NCBI RefSeq assembly: GCF_000472385.1
Contig: NZ_AWZU01000036.1
Span: forward strand, 1-64,000
DNA: 64,000 bases
DNA from: Bradyrhizobium sp. ARR65
GTDB taxonomy: Bacteria; Pseudomonadota; Alphaproteobacteria; Rhizobiales; Xanthobacteraceae
Direction: 5' to 3'
Under the pieces are notes generated by a model. The model did no database searches. It had not been told where the DNA came from and saw nothing but the letters and a program-made list of their open reading frames with translations. Shown here in pieces: positions 44,588 through 54,049 of this stretch. How positions within the stretch are numbered: position 1 is the first letter of the stretch; each line of letters opens with the position of its first letter. Both the position numbers and the translations under genes were made by a program.

Positions 44588-45847
44588 ATGACCGAAATTC
44601 GCGTTCCGACGCTCGGCGAATCCGTCACGGAGGCCACCATTGGCCGCTGGTTCAAGAAGGCCGGCGATCCGGTTGCCGTTGACGAGCCCTTGGTCGAGCT
44701 CGAGACCGACAAGGTGACCATCGAGGTGCCGGCACCTTCCGCCGGCACGCTTGGCGAGATCATCGCCAAGGACGGTGAGACGGTCGCTGTCGGCGCGTTG
44801 CTTGGCCAGATCAATGATGGCGCGGCCGCTGCGGCCAAGCCCGCGGCTGCGCCTGCCGCCACTGCTCCCGCTGCCGCCAAGCCGGCCGCGCCTGCGCCAC
44901 AGGCGGCGCCCGCTCCGGCCGCCGCACCAAAGGCGGCGCCGTCAGACATTCCGCTTGCGCCTTCGGTGCGAAAACTCTCGGCCGAAAGCGGCGTCGATGC
45001 GTCCACCGTGCCGGGCTCCGGCAAGGACGGTCGCGTTACCAAGGGCGACATGCTGGCTGCGATCGAGCGCGCGGCCTCGGCGCCGATGCCAATCAGCCAA
45101 CCGGCGGCCGCGGTGCAGGTGCGCGCGCCGTCCCCGCCCGACGATGCGGCGCGCGAGGAACGCGTGCGGATGACGCGGCTGCGCCAGACGATCGCGCGGC
45201 GTCTGAAGGACGTGCAGAACACGGCGGCAATGCTGACGACCTTCAACGAGGTCGATATGAGCCACGTGATGGCGATGCGCGCGCAGTACAAGGACGTGTT
45301 CGAGAAGAAGCACGGCGTGAAGCTCGGCTTCATGGGCTTCTTCACCAAGGCCTGCGTGCAGGCGCTGAAGGATATTCCGGCCGTCAACGCCGAGATCGAC
45401 GGCACCGATCTCATCTACAAGAACTACTACCACATCGGCATCGCGGTCGGCACCGATCGCGGCCTGGTGGTGCCTGTCGTGCACGATTGCGACCAGAAGT
45501 CGATCGCCGAAATCGAGAAGGGAATCGCCGATTACGGTCGTAGGGCTCGCGACGGCCAGCTCAAGATCGAGGAGATGCAGGGCGGCACTTTCACCATCAC
45601 CAATGGCGGCATCTACGGCTCGCTGATGTCGACGCCGATCCTGAACGCGCCGCAATCCGGCATTCTGGGCATGCACAAGATCCAGGAGCGGCCGATGGTG
45701 ATCGGCGGCAAGATCGAGATTCGCCCGATGATGTATCTGGCGCTGTCCTATGATCACCGTGTCATCGACGGCAAGGAAGCCGTGACCTTCCTGGTGCGCG
45801 TCAAGGAAAGCCTGGAGGACCCCGCGCGCCTGGTACTCGATCTCTGA
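44588..45847 (+). CDS. sucB: 2-oxoglutarate dehydrogenase E2, dihydrolipoyl succinyltransferase
   Basis: A 419-residue E2 core. Lipoyl domain 1-78 with the lipoylated K42 (ETDKVTIEVP); a Pro/Ala linker; a peripheral-subunit-binding domain at about 118-155 (LAPSVRKLSAESG, GKDGRVTKGDML); a second short linker; and the catalytic domain with H390 and D394 in SYDHRVIDG. It transfers succinyl to CoA. GAGGA precedes the ATG. It is followed by an SDR gene and then lpdA. Confidence 0.97.
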   Translation: MTEIRVPTLGESVTEATIGRWFKKAGDPVAVDEPLVELETDKVTIEVPAPSAGTLGEIIAKDGETVAVGALLGQINDGAAAAAKPAAAPAATAPAAAKPAAPAPQAAPAPAAAPKAAPSDIPLAPSVRKLSAESGVDASTVPGSGKDGRVTKGDMLAAIERAASAPMPISQPAAAVQVRAPSPPDDAAREERVRMTRLRQTIARRLKDVQNTAAMLTTFNEVDMSHVMAMRAQYKDVFEKKHGVKLGFMGFFTKACVQALKDIPAVNAEIDGTDLIYKNYYHIGIAVGTDRGLVVPVVHDCDQKSIAEIEKGIADYGRRARDGQLKIEEMQGGTFTITNGGIYGSLMSTPILNAPQSGILGMHKIQERPMVIGGKIEIRPMMYLALSYDHRVIDGKEAVTFLVRVKESLEDPARLVLDL

Positions 45848-45883
45848 TCCAGGCCATGCGCGCCCGATCATAGGGGAACGACA

Positions 45884-46630
45884 TTGACCGACCAAGTCGT
45901 CATCATCACTGGCGGCAGCCGCGGCATCGGCCGCGCCACCGCGCTTGCCGCCGCCACGCGCGGCTACCGCGTCTGCATCGGCTATGCCAGCAATCAGACC
46001 GCGGCCACCAGCGTGGTCGACGCAATCGAAGCGAAGGACGGCAAGGCGATCGCGGTGAAATGCGACGTCGGCGAGGAGCGCGACATTCTTGCGTTGTTCA
46101 AGGCGGCCGACAAGCTCGGCACGCTCGGGGCGCTGGTGAACAATGCCGGCATCGTCGGGCCGACGTCGCGGGTCGATGAGATGTCGGCGGAGCGCATCCA
46201 GCGCATGATGGCGGTCAACGTCACCGGCAGCATCCTGTGCGCGCGCGAGGCCGTGAAGCGGATGTCGACGCGACATGGCGGCAAGGGCGGCGTCATCGTC
46301 AACTTGTCGTCGGCGGCGGCCAAGCTCGGCTCCCCCAACACCTATGTCGATTACGCGGCTTCCAAAGGCGCGATCGACACTTTCACGCTGGGGCTCGGTT
46401 ACGAAGTCGCCGGCGAAGGTATTCGCGTCGCCGCGATCAGACCCGGTCTGATCGACACCGAAATCCACGCCTCCGGCGGCGAGCCCGACCGTGCCCATCG
46501 GCTCGCGGCTCACGTGCCGATGAAGCGCGTCGGCACGGCAGATGAAATCGCCAATGCGATCCTCTGGCTGATGTCGGACGACGCCTCCTACGTGACCAGC
46601 GCCATCCTTGATGTCTCGGGCGGGCGTTAA
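45884..46630 (+). CDS. SDR-family oxidoreductase
   Basis: A 248-residue classical short-chain dehydrogenase. TGGSRGIG (9-16) binds NAD(P), NNAG follows strand 4, and YVDYAASK holds the catalytic Tyr and Lys; the C-terminus ends in DVSGGR as in FabG-type enzymes. The start is TTG at 45884, supported by AGGGGA seven bases before it. The substrate is not known: FabG-like 3-oxoacyl reductases and glucose dehydrogenases share this pattern. It lies between sucB and lpdA with gaps of about 36 bases, so it is probably cotranscribed with them. Confidence 0.88.
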   Translation: MTDQVVIITGGSRGIGRATALAAATRGYRVCIGYASNQTAATSVVDAIEAKDGKAIAVKCDVGEERDILALFKAADKLGTLGALVNNAGIVGPTSRVDEMSAERIQRMMAVNVTGSILCAREAVKRMSTRHGGKGGVIVNLSSAAAKLGSPNTYVDYAASKGAIDTFTLGLGYEVAGEGIRVAAIRPGLIDTEIHASGGEPDRAHRLAAHVPMKRVGTADEIANAILWLMSDDASYVTSAILDVSGGR

Positions 46631-46667
46631 CGGCAGTCACATTCTTTAAGCATACAGGACTTCAATC

Positions 46668-48068
46668 ATGCCCACTTACGATCTCGTTGTCATTGGCACC
46701 GGTCCTGGCGGATATGTGTGTGCCATCCGCGCGGCACAGCTCGGTATGAAAGTCGCCGTCGTTGAGAAGAATGCGACGCTGGGCGGCACCTGTCTCAACA
46801 TCGGCTGCATGCCGTCGAAGGCGCTCCTGCATGCTTCGGAGATGTTCGAGGAAGCCGGGCATTCCTTCGCGAAAATGGGCGTTGCCGTCTCCGCGCCGAA
46901 GCTCGATCTGCCCGCGATGATGAATTTCAAGCAGCAGGGCATCGACGGCAACGTCAAGGGCGTCGAGTTCCTGATGAAGAAGAACAAGATCGACGTCATC
47001 CGCGGTGTCGGCAAGATCCTCGGCAGCGGCAAAGTCGAAGTTTCCCTCGATGGCAAGGCGCAAGCTATCGAGACCAAGAACATCGTGATCGCCACCGGCT
47101 CTGATGTCGCGCCGCTGAAGGGCATTGAGATCGATGAGAAGCGCATCGTCTCCTCGACCGGCGCGCTGTCGCTGCCGAAGGTGCCGGAGAAAATGCTGGT
47201 CGTCGGTGCCGGCGTGATCGGACTTGAGCTCGGCTCGGTGTGGCGCCGGCTGGGCGCCGACGTCATGGTTGTTGAATTCCTGGACCGTATCTTGCCAGGG
47301 ATGGACGGCGAGATCTGTAAGCAATTCCAGCGCATCCTGGAAAAGCAAGGCTTTGTGTTCAAGCTGTCTTCCAAGGTCACGGGCGTTGATACCTCGGGCA
47401 AGACCCTGGCGGTGAAGGTCGAGCCGGCAGCGGGCGGACCCGCGGAGAGCCTGGAGGCCGACGTCGTGCTGGTCGCGATCGGCCGTGTGCCCTACACGCA
47501 AGGCCTCGGCCTCAAGGAGGCCGGTGTTGCCCTAGACAATCGTGGCCGCGTGCAGATCGATCCGCATTTTGCAACCACGCTGAAAGGCGTCTACGCCATC
47601 GGCGACGTGGTCGCGGGTCCGATGCTCGCGCACAAGGCCGAAGATGAAGGCGTTGCCGTTGCCGAAATCATCGCGGGCCAAGCCGGTCATGTGAATTACG
47701 ATGTGATACCCGGGGTTGTGTATACAACGCCGGAAGTCTCGGCCGTTGGCAAGACCGAGGAAGAGCTGAAGCAGGCCGGCATCGCTTACACCGTCGGTAA
47801 ATTCCCGTTCACCGCCAATGGCCGCTCCAAAGTCAACCAGACCACGGACGGTTTTGTAAAGATTCTCGCAGATGCGAAGACCGATCGTGTCCTTGGTGTG
47901 CATATTGTTGGCCGCGAAGCGGGCGAAATGATCCATGAAGCGGCCGTATTGATGGAGTTTGGTGGCTCTGCAGAAGATCTCGCCCGCACCTGTCATGCGC
48001 ATCCAACCCGCTCAGAAGCCATCAAGGAAGCCGCGCTTGCGGTCGGCAAACGGGCCATCCATATGTAG
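46668..48068 (+). CDS. lpdA: Dihydrolipoyl dehydrogenase (E3)
   Basis: A 466-residue FAD disulfide oxidoreductase that reoxidises the lipoyl arm of SucB with NAD. The redox pair is C42 and C47 in GGTCLNIGCMPSK; the FAD loop is GTGPGGYVCA, the NAD loop is GAGVIGLELG, and the C-terminal CHAHPTRSEA supplies the catalytic His-Glu. It completes the 2-oxoglutarate dehydrogenase set. The last 500 bases use less GC-biased codons than the neighbours (many T- and A-ending codons), which may point to a different history for this part. Confidence 0.97.
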   Translation: MPTYDLVVIGTGPGGYVCAIRAAQLGMKVAVVEKNATLGGTCLNIGCMPSKALLHASEMFEEAGHSFAKMGVAVSAPKLDLPAMMNFKQQGIDGNVKGVEFLMKKNKIDVIRGVGKILGSGKVEVSLDGKAQAIETKNIVIATGSDVAPLKGIEIDEKRIVSSTGALSLPKVPEKMLVVGAGVIGLELGSVWRRLGADVMVVEFLDRILPGMDGEICKQFQRILEKQGFVFKLSSKVTGVDTSGKTLAVKVEPAAGGPAESLEADVVLVAIGRVPYTQGLGLKEAGVALDNRGRVQIDPHFATTLKGVYAIGDVVAGPMLAHKAEDEGVAVAEIIAGQAGHVNYDVIPGVVYTTPEVSAVGKTEEELKQAGIAYTVGKFPFTANGRSKVNQTTDGFVKILADAKTDRVLGVHIVGREAGEMIHEAAVLMEFGGSAEDLARTCHAHPTRSEAIKEAALAVGKRAIHM

Positions 48069-48105
48069 CTCACGCCCCGGATGCGAAGCGGGCGGGACGA
48101 ATTGA

Positions 48106-48636
48106 ATGCTGCGCCGCCTTCTGCAACCCATCTGGATTCTGCTGGCGATCATCTTTTTGATCGAAGCCTGGCTGTGGGATCATCTCGAACCCATCGTCGC
48201 CCGGATCGTCGCCGCCATCCCGCTCAGCGCCTTCAAGCAATGGCTCACCGACCGCGTCGATACGCTGTCGCCGGCGATGACGCTGATCGTCTTCGTCGTG
48301 CCGGTGATCCCACTGTTTCCGCTGAAGATGATCGGGGTGTGGCTGCTCATGCATCAGTATTGGATGAGCGCGTTCACGACCATTCTGTTCGCGAAATTCC
48401 TTGGCGTCGGTATCACGGCTTTCATATTCGACGTGACGCGGCCGAAGCTTTTGGAGATGGCCTGGTTCGAAAAGCTCTACCAGTTCGTGCTGGCGCTGCG
48501 TGCCAAGTGTAAGGAGCTGGTCGATCCGGTGAAGGCGAAGATTCTCGCAGTCTTACGCGGCGATAGCGATCGCTGGACGGCGCGAATGCTGCGGCTCATT
48601 CTGCGCTTCCGAAAGAGCGTCCACGAGGCGCGGTAG
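48106..48636 (+). CDS. Small membrane protein of unknown function
   Basis: A 176-residue protein with hydrophobic segments at about 6-24, 60-85 and 90-115, and a basic C-terminal tail (RMLRLILRFRKSV). The first two segments surround a short amphipathic stretch. It starts 37 bases after lpdA on the same strand and may be the last gene of that transcript. No family is recognised. A CAAACGG / CCGTTTG hairpin lies about 20 bases after its stop and could end the transcript. Confidence 0.7.
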   Translation: MLRRLLQPIWILLAIIFLIEAWLWDHLEPIVARIVAAIPLSAFKQWLTDRVDTLSPAMTLIVFVVPVIPLFPLKMIGVWLLMHQYWMSAFTTILFAKFLGVGITAFIFDVTRPKLLEMAWFEKLYQFVLALRAKCKELVDPVKAKILAVLRGDSDRWTARMLRLILRFRKSVHEAR

Positions 48637-48785
48637 CGGATCCGTTATCCCCGCGCAAACGGCTCAGCCGTTTGTCGCTGGAAGCGCAAGCGAGCCTTGA
48701 AGAATGAACGACCCGTTGTCGCAGTCGGGCCGTCGCACTTCGAGACGCGCTCCTCGGTGTGACTGTGACACAGCGAGTCTTTGGC

Positions 48786-49376
48786 TCAATGCAGCGGCAA
48801 GAGATGCGGCTCGAACACGCCGAGCGCCGTGATTGCGATTCCCACGACGGCCAAGAGACCCGAGACCCAGGCCAGCGCTAGGATGCCGGTGATGATGGTG
48901 GCGGATGCCAGCACGATCGCGATCTGGAAGGCGGCGGAGCCGAGCTCGAAATGGTGGTACTTGGCGGTCGCGAGATTTCGCTCTTCTTCGGCGTGCTTGG
49001 CGCGCTCCGATAGCTGTTCGGTCCCTTCGCCGGTCTCCGGCTCGGAGCGGTACCGCGCCGCGGTCTTCTGCCAGTCCTCGATCTGCTTTTGTGCCGCAGC
49101 GTTGGCGGCGCCATCCGCTACGCTGCCCAGCCCGAGCTTGGTTTGCTCCGCGGCTGTCTGAACCACGGTGCGGCGAATCGTCTTGGCCTGGAAAAACGCC
49201 CACAGATTGGAGGCCTCGACGTTCTTGCTTATGGCTTCTGTCTGCGCGCCTTTGCCCAGCGTCTCCGCTAGTGCAAGGCACAGCGCAATGATCGCGATCA
49301 GCAGTGCGATCTTCTTGTTTTCGCCGGCTGCGTGCTCGGCGTGTTCGGCGTGCTCCATGCTCTCGTGCGCGCTCAT
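48786..49376 (-). CDS. DUF4337 family membrane protein
   Basis: A 196-residue protein. A His/Glu-rich start (MEHAEHAEHAAGE) is followed by a helix at about 22-38, a long soluble helical region with the ASNLWAFFQAKTIRRT segment typical of DUF4337, and two C-terminal helices (about 148-190). The family has no known function. The ATG at 49376 is chosen because the upstream reading overlaps xerC without homology. It converges with the small membrane protein gene at 48106. Confidence 0.8.
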   Translation of the reverse strand: MSAHESMEHAEHAEHAAGENKKIALLIAIIALCLALAETLGKGAQTEAISKNVEASNLWAFFQAKTIRRTVVQTAAEQTKLGLGSVADGAANAAAQKQIEDWQKTAARYRSEPETGEGTEQLSERAKHAEEERNLATAKYHHFELGSAAFQIAIVLASATIITGILALAWVSGLLAVVGIAITALGVFEPHLLPLH

Positions 49377-49491
49377 GATTCCCCTCCGGATAGGACGAGC
49401 AACACGAATGCCGGAACCACGCTGCCGGCGCAAGAGGGCACTGGGCGCGCTTGCCCGTGACAGGTGCGTGTCAGCTTGATGAACGCGCCGT

Positions 49492-50463
49492 TTAGCTACG
49501 GGGATGCGCGCTGCGGTAGACTTCGAGCAAACGCTCGCTATCGATGCCGGTATAAATTTGCGTGGTCGAGAGCGAGGAATGGCCGAGCAATTCCTGGATC
49601 GCGCGTAAGTCGCCGCCGCGTGATAGTAGATGCGTCGCAAAGGAATGCCGCAGCGCGTGCGGGGTCGCGCTGTCGGGTAGGCCGAGCGCGCCCCGCAGTC
49701 GCGCCATGGTGAGCTGAATGATGCGCGGATTGAGCGGCCCGCCGCGCGCGCCGACGAAGATCGGCCCTTCCGCGGGTAGCGCATGCGGGCAGATCGCGAC
49801 ATAGTCCGCGATCAACTGCAGCACATTCTGCAGCACTGGGACCATGCGCGTCTTGTTGCCCTTGCCGGTGACTGTCAAAACGTCGCCCGTGCCGGGCTGC
49901 GGCACGTCGCGCCGCTTCAACGACAGCGCTTCGGAAATACGCAAGCCGGATCCGTAGAGCAGCGCCATCACGGCGGCGTCGCGCACCAGGACCCAGGTTT
50001 CGCGCTCCTCGCCCGCGCGCTCATCCGCATCGGTCAGGCGCTTGGCGCCGGCGATGTGGATCGGCTTCGGCAGGCTCTTGCCGACTTTCGGCGCACGGAT
50101 CGCCGACAATGCGCCGAGCTTGCCCTTGCCTTCGCGCTCGAGAAAACGGCCGAACGAGCGCAGTCCCGCCAGGGCACGCATCAGCGAGCGGCTGGCGATG
50201 TCGTCCGCTCGCCGCATCGCCATGAAGGCCCGCACGTCGGTCGCCTCGATCACCGCAAAGCGCGTGAGCGTCACCCGCGTGCCCCAATGTTCACAGAGAA
50301 ACGCGAGGCATTGGCGGACGTCGCGGCCATAGGCTTCCAGCGTCTTCGGCGATAACCTGCGCTCGGCGCGCAGATGCGACAGCCAGCGCGCCATTTCCAG
50401 CGCGATGGTCTCGTCGGCACAGTCGAGCTCGATCGGCTCAGTGGCAGGTGGCGTTCGGGCCAT
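49492..50463 (-). CDS. xerC: Tyrosine recombinase XerC
   Basis: A 323-residue recombinase that, with XerD, resolves chromosome dimers at dif. The catalytic residues are R175 (GLRISEAL), K201 (TGKGNKTR), H269 and R272 (HALRHSFATHLL), H295 (LGHSSLSTT) and Y304. The N-terminal SAM-like domain starts near residue 20. It is next to priA in the divergent direction, as in other Rhizobiales, and there is no adjacent integrated element, so it is the housekeeping enzyme and not a phage integrase. XerC rather than XerD is judged from context and sequence style. Confidence 0.9.
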   Translation of the reverse strand: MARTPPATEPIELDCADETIALEMARWLSHLRAERRLSPKTLEAYGRDVRQCLAFLCEHWGTRVTLTRFAVIEATDVRAFMAMRRADDIASRSLMRALAGLRSFGRFLEREGKGKLGALSAIRAPKVGKSLPKPIHIAGAKRLTDADERAGEERETWVLVRDAAVMALLYGSGLRISEALSLKRRDVPQPGTGDVLTVTGKGNKTRMVPVLQNVLQLIADYVAICPHALPAEGPIFVGARGGPLNPRIIQLTMARLRGALGLPDSATPHALRHSFATHLLSRGGDLRAIQELLGHSSLSTTQIYTGIDSERLLEVYRSAHPRS

Positions 50464-50556
50464 GGGCTATTGGCGCAGTGATTCTCATGATTATATCGCA
50501 CCGCTTTCCTTTCGCCTTCGCTAAGAAAACCAACCGGCGTTAAGTTGCCTCTTCCG

Positions 50557-52767
50557 ATGGACCACGCTCCCCGCACCGGCTTTTCCTCCCCGACATCGAC
50601 GCGCATCGTCGATGTGCTGGTTCCGGTCGCTTTGAACCAGACCTATTCCTACCGTGTGCCGCGCGGCATGGAGCTGAAGGCTGGCGATGTCGTCGGCGTG
50701 CCGCTCGGTCCGCGCGAGGTGCTCGCCGTGGTCTGGGGCGAAAACGCCAATCCGGATCCGCGGCTGCACAATCGCCTGAAGGACGTCGCCGAGAGGCTCG
50801 ATGTGCCGCCGCTCAAGCAGGAGCTGCGCTCGCTGGTGGATTGGGTCGCCAATTATACGCTGTCCTCGCGCGGCATGGTGCTGCGCATGTGCCTGCGGAT
50901 GGGCGAGCATTTGGGACCCGAGCGGGTGCGCATCGGCGTGCGGCTGGTCGGTCAGCCGCCACAGCGGCTGACGCCGGCGCGCAAGCGGTTGCTCGCGGTG
51001 CTTTCGGATGGCCTGTTGCACGGCAAGAGCGAGGCGGCGCACGAGGCCGGCGTCTCGACCGGCGTGATCGACGGCCTGGTGGATGAGGGCACGCTGGTCA
51101 CGGAGCCGTTGCCGCCGGCGCCGCCGCCGCCCGCGCCCGATCCGTCCCATGCGCAGCCTGAATTCTCGCGCCAGCAGCGCACCGCGGTCGACACCATGCG
51201 CGCGCTCGCCGCGAGCGGCAGCTTTCACGTCGCGCTGCTCGATGGCGTCACCGGGTCTGGCAAGACCGAAGTCTATTTCGAGGCGGTCGCCGAGGTCATT
51301 CGCCGGAAAAAACAATCGCTGATCCTGATGCCGGAGATCGCGCTCACGGGCCAGTTTCTCGACCGCTTCGCGCAGCGTTTTGGCGTGCGGCCAATCGAGT
51401 GGCATTCGGAGCTCACCCCGCGCACCAGGCAGCGCAATTGGGCGGCGATCGCTTGCGGCGAGGCGCCGGCCGTGGTCGGCGCGCGCTCGGCGCTATTTCT
51501 GCCCTATGCCGATCTCGGCCTGATCGTGGTCGACGAGGAGCATGACCAGTCCTACAAGCAGGACGATGGCGTGCATTATCATGCGCGCGACATGGCGGTG
51601 GTACGTGGCCATATCGCCAAGATCCCGGTCGTGCTGGCGTCGGCGACGCCTTCGGTCGAGACCGAGGTCAACGCACGCAAAGGCCGCTACCAGCGCGTGG
51701 TGCTGCCGCAGCGTTTCGGCGGGGCGCACATGCCTCATATTGAGGCCATCGACCTGCGACGCGAAGCGCCGCAGCGCGGTCGCTTCATCTCGCCGCGCCT
51801 GGCGCAAGAGGTGCAGAATGCGATCGATCGGCGCGAACAGGCGCTCTTGTTCCTCAATCGCCGCGGCTATGCGCCGCTGACGCTGTGCCGCGCCTGCGGC
51901 CACCGCTTCGCCTGTACCATCTGCGATGCCTGGCTGGTCGACCACCGCTTTCGCCAGCGCCTCGTCTGCCATCATTGCGGGTTCTCGATGCCACGCCCGC
52001 ACGTCTGCCCGAACTGCGCCGCGGAGGAATCGCTGGCTGCCATCGGTCCCGGTGTCGAGCGGCTACAGGAAGAGGCCGCATCCCTGTTTCCCGATGCGCG
52101 CACCATGGTGCTGTCGAGCGATCTGATCACCTCGATCGAGACCATGCGCAGCGAGCTCAACGCGATCGCGGAAGGACGCGTCGACATCATCATCGGCACG
52201 CAGCTCGTGGCGAAAGGCCATCATTTCCCGCGCCTCAATCTCGTCGGCGTGGTCGATGCGGATCTTGGTCTCGGCAATGGCGATCCGCGCGCCGCCGAGC
52301 GCACCTGGCAATTGCTCAACCAGGTGATCGGCCGTGCCGGGCGCGACCAGGGCCGCGGCGTCGGCTACTTGCAGACGCATCAGCCCGAGCATCCCGTGAT
52401 GAAGGCGCTGATCGCCTGCGACCGCGAGGCCTTCTATGCCAGCGAAATCGAGGCGCGCGAGCGCACGCTCTATCCGCCGTTCGGCCGGCTTGCGAGCCTG
52501 ATCATCTCGGGAGGCGATCGCCCGACCGCCGAGGGCTTTGCGCGCAAACTGGCGGCCGCCGCGCCGCGCGATGAACGGGTACTGCTGCTCGGCCCGGCGG
52601 AGGCGCCGCTCGCGGTGATCAAGGGACGCTACCGTTTCCGCCTGCTGCTGAAGTCGGCGCGCAATGTCGATCTCTCGGATTATCTACGGCATTGGCTGGG
52701 CGCCGCGCCCAAGACCACAGGCAACCTCAAGCTCGAAGTCGACGTCGATCCGCAGAGCTTCTTATAG
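50557..52767 (+). CDS. priA: Primosomal protein N' (replication restart helicase PriA)
   Basis: A 736-residue PriA. The N-terminal 3'-DNA-binding domain begins VDVLVPVALNQTYSYRVP; Walker A is GVTGSGKTEVY, the DEAH-type box is VVDEEHDQSYKQ, and eight cysteines in CRACGHRFACTICD, CHHCGF and CPNC bind two zinc ions. The C-terminal helicase part has GTQLVAKGHHFP and GRAGRDQGRG. It reloads DnaB at collapsed forks. The ATG at 50557 is preferred over a TTG at 50545. It is divergent from xerC. Confidence 0.97.
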   Translation: MDHAPRTGFSSPTSTRIVDVLVPVALNQTYSYRVPRGMELKAGDVVGVPLGPREVLAVVWGENANPDPRLHNRLKDVAERLDVPPLKQELRSLVDWVANYTLSSRGMVLRMCLRMGEHLGPERVRIGVRLVGQPPQRLTPARKRLLAVLSDGLLHGKSEAAHEAGVSTGVIDGLVDEGTLVTEPLPPAPPPPAPDPSHAQPEFSRQQRTAVDTMRALAASGSFHVALLDGVTGSGKTEVYFEAVAEVIRRKKQSLILMPEIALTGQFLDRFAQRFGVRPIEWHSELTPRTRQRNWAAIACGEAPAVVGARSALFLPYADLGLIVVDEEHDQSYKQDDGVHYHARDMAVVRGHIAKIPVVLASATPSVETEVNARKGRYQRVVLPQRFGGAHMPHIEAIDLRREAPQRGRFISPRLAQEVQNAIDRREQALLFLNRRGYAPLTLCRACGHRFACTICDAWLVDHRFRQRLVCHHCGFSMPRPHVCPNCAAEESLAAIGPGVERLQEEAASLFPDARTMVLSSDLITSIETMRSELNAIAEGRVDIIIGTQLVAKGHHFPRLNLVGVVDADLGLGNGDPRAAERTWQLLNQVIGRAGRDQGRGVGYLQTHQPEHPVMKALIACDREAFYASEIEARERTLYPPFGRLASLIISGGDRPTAEGFARKLAAAAPRDERVLLLGPAEAPLAVIKGRYRFRLLLKSARNVDLSDYLRHWLGAAPKTTGNLKLEVDVDPQSFL

Positions 52768-52770
52768 GCA

Positions 52771-52877
52771 CCGTCGTTCCGGGGCGCGCGCGAAGCGGGC
52801 GAACCTCAGATGCGCAATTGTGCATCTGGGAACCTCGAGATTCCGGATTCGGTTCGTTTGAGCCCCGCGGAATGACG
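52771..52877. repeat. Intergenic palindromic repeat (CCCCGGAATGAC family)
   Basis: CCGTCGTTCCGGGGCGCGC, then CAGATGCGCAATTGTGCATCTG (an inner dyad), GAACCTCGAGATTCC and GCCCCGCGGAATGACG. It lies just after priA. Confidence 0.7.
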
Positions 52878-52899
52878 CTGTGTGTGGACACCCAAACGT

Positions 52900-52931
52900 A
52901 AAAACCCGCCGTCATTGGCGACGGCGGGTTT
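52900..52931 (-). terminator. Intrinsic terminator of the RlpA-like gene
   Basis: A perfect 12-bp stem AAACCCGCCGTC / GACGGCGGGTTT with a six-base loop. On the minus strand it continues into a run of five T. It could also stop readthrough from priA on the plus strand, where three T follow. Confidence 0.8.
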
Positions 52932-53016
52932 CGTGTGTCAGCGCGCTACCAGTTCTGTCGTCCTGTTAAGGGCGCAGTACGCAATGGCGCTGAATGAGGT
53001 GGAGCTTGCGCGGCTT

Positions 53017-53523
53017 TTAGCCGATGACCTCGGCCGTGACGCGGCCGACGCCGGCGCTGGTCAGGCCGACGGCGCGCGCTGCGGCGGTCGAGAGGTCGAG
53101 GATACGGCCGCGAACGAACGGGCCACGATCGTTGACGGTGACGACGACGCTGCGGCCGCCATGGGTCACGCGGAGCTTGGTGCCGAAGGGCAGCGAGCGG
53201 TGCGCACAGGTGAGCGCGTTCTGGTCAAAACGCTGGCCGGAAGCGGTCTGCCGGCCGGACTCATTGCCGTAGAAGGACGCGACGCCGGTGAACACGCGTC
53301 CACCCCCGAAGGACGGCGTCATCGACTCACGGGACTCCTGGGCGGAGTTGCCCGACATGTTCAGGGCGTGATGGGTGTGATGGTGACGAGGATGATAGTG
53401 GTGCCTGGATTTGGCCGAAGCCTCGGTGGCGGTTCCACCGACCAGAAGAGTTGCAGCGACGACAGCAAGCGCCGTCCGCGAGCGGGTTATGCGCCCCGCC
53501 GTCCACTTATTCCGTGCTTTCAT
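53017..53523 (-). CDS. rlpA: RlpA-family septal ring protein
   Basis: A 168-residue exported protein. The signal peptide spans about residues 1-37 (Arg-rich start, then ALAVVAATLLVGGTATEASA). A His-rich patch (RHHYHPRHHHTHH) follows, and then the RlpA double-psi beta-barrel: GVASFYGNESGRQTASGQRFD, ALTCAHRSLPFGT and VNDRGPFVRGRILDLS. Family members bind or cleave glycan strands lacking stem peptides at the septum. There is no SPOR domain and no lipobox cysteine, so this is a short, soluble form. It is followed by a strong terminator. Confidence 0.92.
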   Translation of the reverse strand: MKARNKWTAGRITRSRTALAVVAATLLVGGTATEASAKSRHHYHPRHHHTHHALNMSGNSAQESRESMTPSFGGGRVFTGVASFYGNESGRQTASGQRFDQNALTCAHRSLPFGTKLRVTHGGRSVVVTVNDRGPFVRGRILDLSTAAARAVGLTSAGVGRVTAEVIG

Positions 53524-54049
53524 TCAGATTAGTCCCTTTAGCAGAAGTATTGCCACACGTGTGGCAAGTGGTACCCCCATCTCGTTGTGGAGACGGCGCC
53601 GTTTCACGGGTCAATGAGGCGTGAATTGGGCAGTAAACCTGATTTATCTCAGCCTGAAATATCTCGTGACCGATTCAGATCATCAACAAAGGTTCCGTAA
53701 TATAGACAGTTAACCAACAATTAACCTCTTCAATACTTGCTAATACTGGAGAATACAGTTGTCGCGAGTTATCGCCGCGCTGCGGCAAGTAAAAGCCGAG
53801 TTAAAGCCGAACGAGCGTCGGCGGCGGTTCCTTGCGCTGAGCTCATGCGGCTATGCGCCGCGCTGAGGAACAAACGGGAGTCATGTCTCCCGGACATTTT
53901 GATTTTGGGCGGCCGACGAGGGCGGCGCATCTGCCAAATTTCGCGTGAGAGAATTCGCCCGCGAAGTTGCGGCTAAAGCACGAGCAGCAAGCGCGTTTGC
54001 GGCCGCCCAGTCATGTTGCACCTGCGCCCCTGCTATGTTAGCAAAGCCG
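53524..54049. other. Long divergent intergenic region between the RlpA-like gene and the atp operon
   Basis: Together with the atp leader this is a 670-base gap without a convincing gene. It includes an AT-rich part near 53640-53760 with TTAACCAACAATTAACC, a TTAAC direct repeat, and CGTAATATAGAC, where promoters for both sides could lie. Short open frames here lack homology and codon bias. No RNA gene is recognised. Confidence 0.45.

Noticed and set aside
44942..46513. 523-codon minus-strand open frame opposite sucB and the SDR gene
   Set aside because: Antisense shadow across two genes; no domain.
49492..50463. The tyrosine recombinase considered as a phage or island integrase
   Set aside because: No attachment-site repeats, cargo genes or adjacent tRNA; its sequence and place beside priA fit the housekeeping XerC.
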